Assembly (NCBI GenBank): GCA_009602725.1
Contig: WELB01000094.1
Location: forward strand, 113,232 to 146,527
Reading direction: 5' to 3'
Source of the DNA: Spirogloea muscicola
Taxonomy: Eukaryota; Streptophyta; Zygnematophyceae; Spirogloeales; Spirogloeaceae
Length of the DNA: 33,296 nucleotides
The position numbers and the translations under genes are program-made. Positions 27,901-33,296 of this stretch are shown here, piece by piece. The notes beneath the pieces are model-generated. The model did no database searches and was not told the DNA's origin. It was given only the letters and a program-made list of their open reading frames with translations. Within the stretch, counting starts at the first letter, position 1, and each line of letters begins with the position of its first letter.

Positions 27901-30900
27901 GAGAAGAAGGCCGACTCCTGGATGAGCTCTCCAGAGGACATGGCAGGGAGGAGGAGGGAGCGGGAGACGGAGCTGGCTGCCACGGAGAGGGCCGCAGCAG
28001 GGCTCGCGGAGATCGTCCAGCAGGGCTGCTCGGAGCTGCCGGGGGCAGCTGCGCAGGAGGCGCTGGCACGAGCGGCCGCTGCCGCGATCGTGAGCCACTG
28101 CGTCACCGCCACAGTCAGCCTGCTGGACAGCCTCGAGGAGGGAGGGAGGGGGGTCGACGGAGGTGCTGCCGCCGCTGCCGACGTCGAGCTGTCTCTGGGG
28201 CAGAGGAAGGCCGGGCGGCGGTGCGTGCAGATGCACGTCCGGTGCTTGGCGGCGCTGGAGGGGCTGCTGCCGGACCGCCACCGCTGCCACCTGGAGGAGG
28301 GCGCCGTGGTGGAGGCCGCCGGCCACGTCCTGGCGAGCTTGGCCAGGGGCCCCTCGGCAGCGAGCGCCTCCCAAGCTGCGTTCCACATGTCGCCGGAGAC
28401 GCCCGACTTGAGCAGCCCGCTGTCGCCGGCGGCCGGCCCCCTCGCCTCTAGTGACAATGTGGTGCAGGCAGGCCCCATCTCGCCGATTGGCAAGTTGGTT
28501 GCGGCGGCGTTCGTGGCGTCGGCCGTGGCAGCCGACGCATTGCAGCTGGACTGGGCCCTCAAGGTCCTGCAGCTCCGGGAGGGGCTCGCAACGGCGCGGC
28601 GGGGTCCCACGCCGCGCGCCGCGGGCGAGTGCCACCGTGCGCTGCTCTACTGGTACTGCGTGCTGCAAGGCTGCGGCTGCTCGGAGGCCGTCGTGGGGTC
28701 CCAGCTGGCGGTTGCCGGCCTTGTCGGGCCGGCAGACGGCCTGGCCCTGCGCCGCCTGCAGCAGGGGCTGCCGTTCGAGGCGGCCGTGCCGCCGGCCTAC
28801 TCGCTCTTCTGCACCCACCTGGCGCGCATGGCTGCACCGCACAACAACGACGGCAAAGTCAGTCCGCCCCCGGCCCCTTCCCCCAGCTTGGCGGCTGCTA
28901 TTGTCCAGTGCTACAGCTTCTTCTGTGGCTTGCCCTGCATTCGCTGTGCCTGACATGGTCATTCAGCATGCTGTCAGGAGCTGAGCGCCGCGGCAGCTGC
29001 AGCCGTCGCCAGCTGCTCGGTGCGGGAGATAGCTCTGCATGACATGCGCGCTCTTTACACGTACCTTGCCGAGGAGATGGACCTGCTCGGATCGAAACCG
29101 AACCACCTGATCTCGTTGGAGCCGAAGCTGCCGCTCTCGTCTACGGCCTCTACGACCTTGGAAGTTGGCGCAAGTCAGATCAGCAGCATGCCGTTGCCGG
29201 CCCGTCTGTTCTTGCACGCCCTGATGGTTGGCGCACTGCCAGGGAATCGCCCTCCTTCCAGCACTGCATCATCAATCACCTCGGAGCTGATACGTGTCCT
29301 CAACGGCCTCCAGCCATGGACCTTCCACTGGCAGTGGGTTGAGCTCCGGCTGCTGCTAAACGAGCAAGTGAGCAATACAAGGCTTGAGTATGTATCCATA
29401 GAGATGCCTCTTTGGCTGACAGTTAAGCAACTTAATCATGTGGGCTGCTCTTATACAAGGGGTTATTTGACTCGAGTAGTTATCTTATACGTGGCGGCAT
29501 GTCCAGGTCCTGCTTGAGAAGCTGTCTGTACCAGGGGCGACGGACGAGGACGCATGGCAGTCAGCGCGACTGGCGGGGGGCGACAAGGGCCAGCTGGCGG
29601 AGTGCGAAAAGACTTTCACGTCCGCCGTGCTCTCACGGCTGCTCGTCCACCCCCGCAGGGCAGCTCTGTACAGCGAGGCCATCCGCTGCCTGGGCAGGGG
29701 CCTTGAGGATTACCTCATCCTCCAGGTGAGGCAACAAGGTCACCGCTGTGTCTTGCCTGCCTTTGACTCAACCAGTACTTGTCAGATGAATTTGTGGAAG
29801 TTAGTAGGAACGTGCTGCCGAGGTCAAATGAGGGTCTCTGGTTGTTCAGACATGCTGCACTCTGTTTCTGACTACTACAAGAAGGCCCAAAGCACAGCAC
29901 TATGAAAACAAAGCGAGCAAAGGAGAGCAAACCAGCACGCTCTGCATAGCCCCAGCATTGCTTACAGGCTTGTATACAGGGTGGAGGATCCTGAACCTTG
30001 GTCTTGGGGCGGAGAAGGTCAGGGGCAGTGTCCAAGATTTTCTGATAACAGCCAGCAAGCACTTCTCACCTGCCTGATTCCTCATTGGCTTGAAGCATTG
30101 CTTGTTGCCTACAGGTGAAGTGGGTACTCGAGGGTAGCGACATGCTCTTTGGCCGCAAGTCACTGCGTCAGCTGCTTGACCACAACGCTCAGGCGCACGG
30201 GTTCAGCACGCCCCCAGGTTATGGCAATGGACAGGACGCGGCATTGCTGGTGGAGGGAGAGGATGTGCAGAAGGAGGCCGCTGGCGAGGATGGAGGAGGG
30301 CGGCTGCAACCGTTTGCTACTGAGCGGGCGCTTGCCGACCTTGTGCTGCCCTGCCTGGCGCGGAGCTCCCACGACACATGCGCCGGCTCGGCGGCGGACC
30401 TCGTCAAGCAGGTGCAGTAGCCGCTCCTCACCTTGGTACATGTTGCATGTTTTGGGTTGAGTTCTTCATATGTAGCGCCTGCTAGATTATAATTGACTTG
30501 TGCTTTGTTAGTTATGTTAGGTACATTAGTATTTTGCTGGTATGACACCTTCGCTTATGGCCATGCAGATCGGGTACCTGGAGCAGCACATAAGCACGCT
30601 GAGCAAGAGCACCTCAGCAGGCAGCGGGGCCTCAGTGACTGAGGCACGGGGCCTGGCGCCGCTGCGGGGCCGGCGGATGGGCGGCGAGGCGGCAAGCAGC
30701 CCTGGCATGGGGCGGCGGCCCCTAGCAGGTGGCGGCGCCGTCGCAGATGCAACGCCCGCCCCGCCAGCAGTGGCCACTGCAGCGGCGCTGCAGACTTCGC
30801 TGTGGCTTCGCCTCCAATTCCTGCTGCCGCTGCTGCCCATCATACACGCCGACAGGTTCGCGATGTCTGGGCCTGCCATGCGGCATGCTTGGATGCTGAC

Positions 30901-32180
30901 ATCTGACAGGCAGTCCTCTTGCATTCATCTTCAATGACCATGGTCCTGTATATTGGCTTGCTGCTTCTGGCAGCAGGTTTGGTTCTGTGCAATCAACTTG
31001 TTGGCTGATGCAACGCGGGGAGCTGTGACTTTTACTTACAGGGACCAGACAGCCCGCAACATGCGGCAGTTGCTCGCACCAATTCTACTGCGCCTGCTTG
31101 GCACGGGCGTCGTCCAAGAGGCCATCGAGCCGGTGCTGCTCCCGTTAGCGGCATCAGGGCCCGACTCCTGGCCTGGCAAGCAGCCGCCGGTGGCCGACGA
31201 TGGGGAGTATGCCGTGCGTTCGGCGGCTGTGGCAGCCGCGATGGCTGGGGAGTCGCTGTTTGAGCGAGTCCTTAGCTTGCTGCACGCAGTGGCCAGCGGT
31301 ACATGGGCGGCATGGCTCAAGCCGCCGCCGGGAACAAAGCCAGCCAAGGCGCTGCGGGAGGTGCCACCGCTCGACCGCGACACTGCGGAGCGCATGCAGG
31401 TGCCTCCAAGTAAACCAAGACTGAAAAGCAAGAAAGCAAGGCCGGTATCTCTAGCCCCAGACATAAAGGGGTACCTGGTTTCCATGTTGAGCCTTCCACA
31501 GATTGCCCGTTATCCTGCCTTGCCTCCTGGCCCTGCCTGCCTTGCCAGCAGTTCTTCGTCTGCAGTGTCCGCGCGCTTGCAGTATACACGTCAGGCGGAT
31601 TGTGTAGGATTGTTGTGCTGACAGCCGGCAGCATATCTCTGCGTGGTGGCACTCGTTGTGGTGCTGAAAGCCAGCAGCATGATCTTTGTGTGGTGCCACT
31701 CAGAGCGAGCTTGACCACATGCAGCTGCCGGAGGGCGTGCGACTACGGATCCAGGCCGCGCTGCCGAACCTGCCGCCGCTGCCGAATCCCGTGCTGTCGG
31801 CAGCGCCCCCAATTGTACCACCGGCAGCCTTCCAGGTCGTCCAGATTGCCAATGGCTGCGAGGCGCTTGTCGAGCCGGTCACAGAGAGCGGTAGCAGCAC
31901 GTATCGGAGCATGCCGCAGCAGGAGGTGGGGGGCAAAGCCCGCTCGGCAGCACTGGAGTATGAGATGGAGCTGGACCTTTGGATGCTGCTGGAAGAGGGC
32001 ACTGCGTCAGGCGCTTTTGCTGTGGCAGCGCCGTCACCGGCAGCAGCGCTGCCCGAGGGGGTCGGTGCTGGCAGCAGCGCCAGCAGCGTCCAGCGGGCCA
32101 GCGCATGCTTGCGTGGCACGGTGCGTGTGCCGCGAGCACGGCTCACGTATGTGGACGTGCAAGGCGACACCGGCGGCTAG
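21904..32180 (+). CDS. MED12: Mediator complex subunit 12 (17 exons)
   Basis: Exons: 21904-21998, 22777-22882, 23120-23203, 23358-23435, 23636-23743, 23951-24097, 24324-24536, 24701-24799, 24992-25915, 26109-27256, 27495-28857, 28978-29367, 29507-29725, 30115-30411, 30569-30855, 31042-31399, 31704-32180. All phases close: 2130 aa, near the ~2200 of plant MED12. MED12 activates CDK8-cyclin C in the nuclear Mediator kinase module. N terminus: YELKCDREALSERLGPAEYYPP and SGYKEVIPGIE; Med12 domain (about 96-206): RKRKAGQVYGVPLVGPLLLK, CGEDFRRKWME, HVPHGFRKKLLFEALIRHN, VPLLRATWHIRILYLNQ; then WTKDLLEYAQ, KWRYLMRLAQWHWSEGL, AMPDSFVALDTFPL. C-terminal plant blocks: WQWVELRLLLNEQ (to 1585), LRLQFLLPLLPIIHADR, ARNMRQLLAPILLRLLG, LPEGVRLRIQAALPNLPP. 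Introns 4 (AAG|GCAAGT) and 6 (CAG|GCACGT) appear to be GC-AG. Exon 3's donor is the least certain. Confidence 0.93.
22187..22533. mobile_element. MITE-like element with ~85-bp terminal inverted repeats in MED12 intron 1
   Basis: The left end (GCTGATGTT..ACTTGCTAGTAAGCC, then GGGCAAAGGGAGAAGG.ATCCTACTGGCTGGA and CTCGAATATCAG) is reverse-complementary, with gaps, to the right end (CTGATATTCGAG to ACATCAGC). Smaller palindromes fill the middle (around 22340 and 22390). About 347 bp, no coding capacity. No clear target-site duplication was seen, so the superfamily is not assigned. Confidence 0.7.
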
Positions 32181-32279
32181 AGTGCACTAGGGTTTGGCCA
32201 AGCACCAACCAAGTTGTGATGACCACCACAGTGGACCCATAGCAGGGGTGTAGCTTCCAGTTGAATGACTGTCTTACAA

Positions 32280-32284
32280 TGTAA
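32280..32284 (+). promoter_or_regulatory. TGTAA polyadenylation signal of MED12
   Basis: TGTAA 100 nt after the MED12 stop codon, the expected distance for a chlorophyte poly(A) signal. Confidence 0.5.
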
Positions 32285-32639
32285 AGTATTGAGAGTGGCA
32301 GCAACCACTTACAGTAGTGCTGCTCGGTACCCGCAGGGCACATGGCGTTTTTGTATCGCCGACACCAAGGTCATGGTTGAGTCAGGTGTTGCATCTTTGT
32401 GGGGGGAGAATAGTGGTCACATATGTCGGGTTTTGCTCTGGCCGCCGATGGTGCACGCAGCAGAAGAGGCAATGTGCAGCGAGGAGTAAGCTGAATGAGA
32501 GCTATGAATGTGAAAAGTCAGCCCAGAACGAATGGACAAGGTCCACAAGAGAGTGAACAAGGTCCACAGGAGCCGTAAAAGAGTAGAAGACAGTGAGCTC
32601 TTCCAAAGGGGGCCGGGGCTGCGAGAAGCTAGCCGGAGA

Positions 32640-32875
32640 AGAAGGCGCGCGGTGCACATGAAACGAGAGGGAGGCAAATTCAGGCCAATAAATTGTTCAG
32701 GCAGAATTCAGTGCAAAATAAGTCCTTGTCCATTCCTTTTGGGCTGGCCTCTCCCAGCCACCAGTCAATCTGGCCGCGCTTGCTAGGCAGGAGGCAGCAG
32801 CGTACCACCCCCCCCCTCCTCCAAATAAGTAGACGAGGCTACATCATACGAAGCCCTATGCTAAGGTGCAGGGGA
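32640..32875. repeat. GCGCGCGG-type dispersed repeat interrupted by a later insertion
   Basis: The repeat runs 32640-32723 and resumes at 32831-32875 (GGCTACATCATACG, GCTAAGGTGC), matching the uninterrupted copy at 8374-8520 in order. The break holds a 3' tail. Confidence 0.75.
32724..32830 (+). mobile_element. Short retroelement 3' tail inserted with apparent 8-bp target-site duplication
   Basis: The insert begins CCTTGTCCATTCCTTTTGGG, includes the hairpin tail (GGGCTGGCCTCTCCCAGCC) and ends in CCTCCAAATAAGT. AAATAAGT stands on both sides (32716-32723 and 32823-32830), as expected of a target-site duplication. The same tail variant is found inverted at 7452-7510. Confidence 0.7.
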
Positions 32876-33296
32876 AGACACGGAGACCACCAAGGGTGTA
32901 CCTCGGAAGAGCTTCCCTCGTTGGGAAAGAACGGCTTCTTCTTCCCTTCTTCCCGCTGCAGTCTCTCGTCTCGCCGTCTCGCCGTCTCTGCCCATTGGGA
33001 CAACGGGCTCCAACGTTAGCGGGGCCGTCACAGCCGCCGCTTCCCAGCAACGGGAGGCCCCTGAATAAATCGAATCGGTGGGCGAATCCCCGCACGCGCT
33101 GCTGGCCCGCAACCACCGTGCCCCCGCGCGCAAGTGGGGGAGGAGGGGGGTGGGGGCCGCGGCGGCGAGGCGCCCGGTAAGCGTACGAGGCGCGCGCGGG
33201 GAGGGAGGGCGGCCCCCCGTGGTAGCCGACACCAGCGGGCCCCGGCGACGGGGTCTGCCCCCTGCGGAGCTCGAGGAGGGCGCCCGCGCCGGCGCC
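32876..33296. other. GC-rich right edge, no gene called
   Basis: GC-rich and low-complexity (G runs near 33130-33170), like the leaders of other genes here. It may hold the promoter or first exon of a gene beyond the window, but no start with a recognisable protein is visible. Confidence 0.3.

Noticed and set aside
27621-28962. Minus-strand ORFs of 329-376 codons opposite MED12 exon 11
   Set aside because: Antisense shadows of a GC-rich exon with biased third positions; no start context or domain.
32866-33180. Gene start at the right edge
   Set aside because: The open frame is Arg/Pro/Gly-rich low complexity typical of GC-rich leaders; no domain or donor site convincing enough.
1-33296. CRISPR array, bacterial operons or prokaryotic regulatory sites
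   Set aside because: The genes are spliced and of plant type; the repeats are dispersed retroelement pieces, not regularly spaced direct repeats.

Overview
The window is nuclear DNA from a eukaryote, most likely a green alga (Viridiplantae, chlorophyte grade). Seen in the sequence: intron-rich GC-biased genes with GT-AG introns, assembly gaps (N), TGTAA motifs about 100-120 nt after two stop codons, and a dense population of broken retroelements. From family knowledge: the proteins are of plant type (plant-like MED12, plant-type O-fucosyltransferase, AIR12-like DOMON protein), and TGTAA is the usual chlorophyte polyadenylation signal. I cannot name the species.

Four genes can be reconstructed, all on the + strand. 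(1) 182-3256: a seven-exon type II membrane protein of the plant O-fucosyltransferase-like family, 606 aa. (2) 8867-10488: a secreted protein that joins a haem-binding DOMON domain to a cupredoxin (type 1 copper) domain and a Cys-rich tail; its last exon looks frameshifted. (3) 13046-13816: an intronless eEF1B nucleotide-exchange factor, 256 aa. (4) 21904-32180: a 17-exon MED12 homologue, 2130 aa, the large subunit of the Mediator kinase module; two of its introns are best explained as GC-AG. A short minus-strand signal-peptide exon with a good splice donor (6624-6558) may start a fifth gene that I cannot follow further.

Almost everything between these genes (3.8-8.7 kb, 11.3-12.8 kb, 17.4-21.4 kb, 32.5-32.9 kb) is made of 5'-truncated copies, in both orientations, of a non-LTR retrotransposon with a CCHC knuckle and restriction-like endonuclease (RLE). 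The copies share the last codons of the ORF and a hairpin-forming 3' tail, while the sequence between these two parts varies. One copy has an apparent 8-bp target-site duplication and interrupts an older repeat. At 17.4-21.2 kb copies lie head to head.

Directly after the eEF1B stop codon lies an inverted repeat with two ~575-bp arms (about 98% identical by eye) around a 53-bp loop. A MITE-like element sits in MED12 intron 1. The genes have no evident shared pathway: the window is ordinary housekeeping and regulatory genes set in a retroelement-rich background. The DOMON-cupredoxin fusion and the long perfect-looking palindrome are the two least ordinary items.
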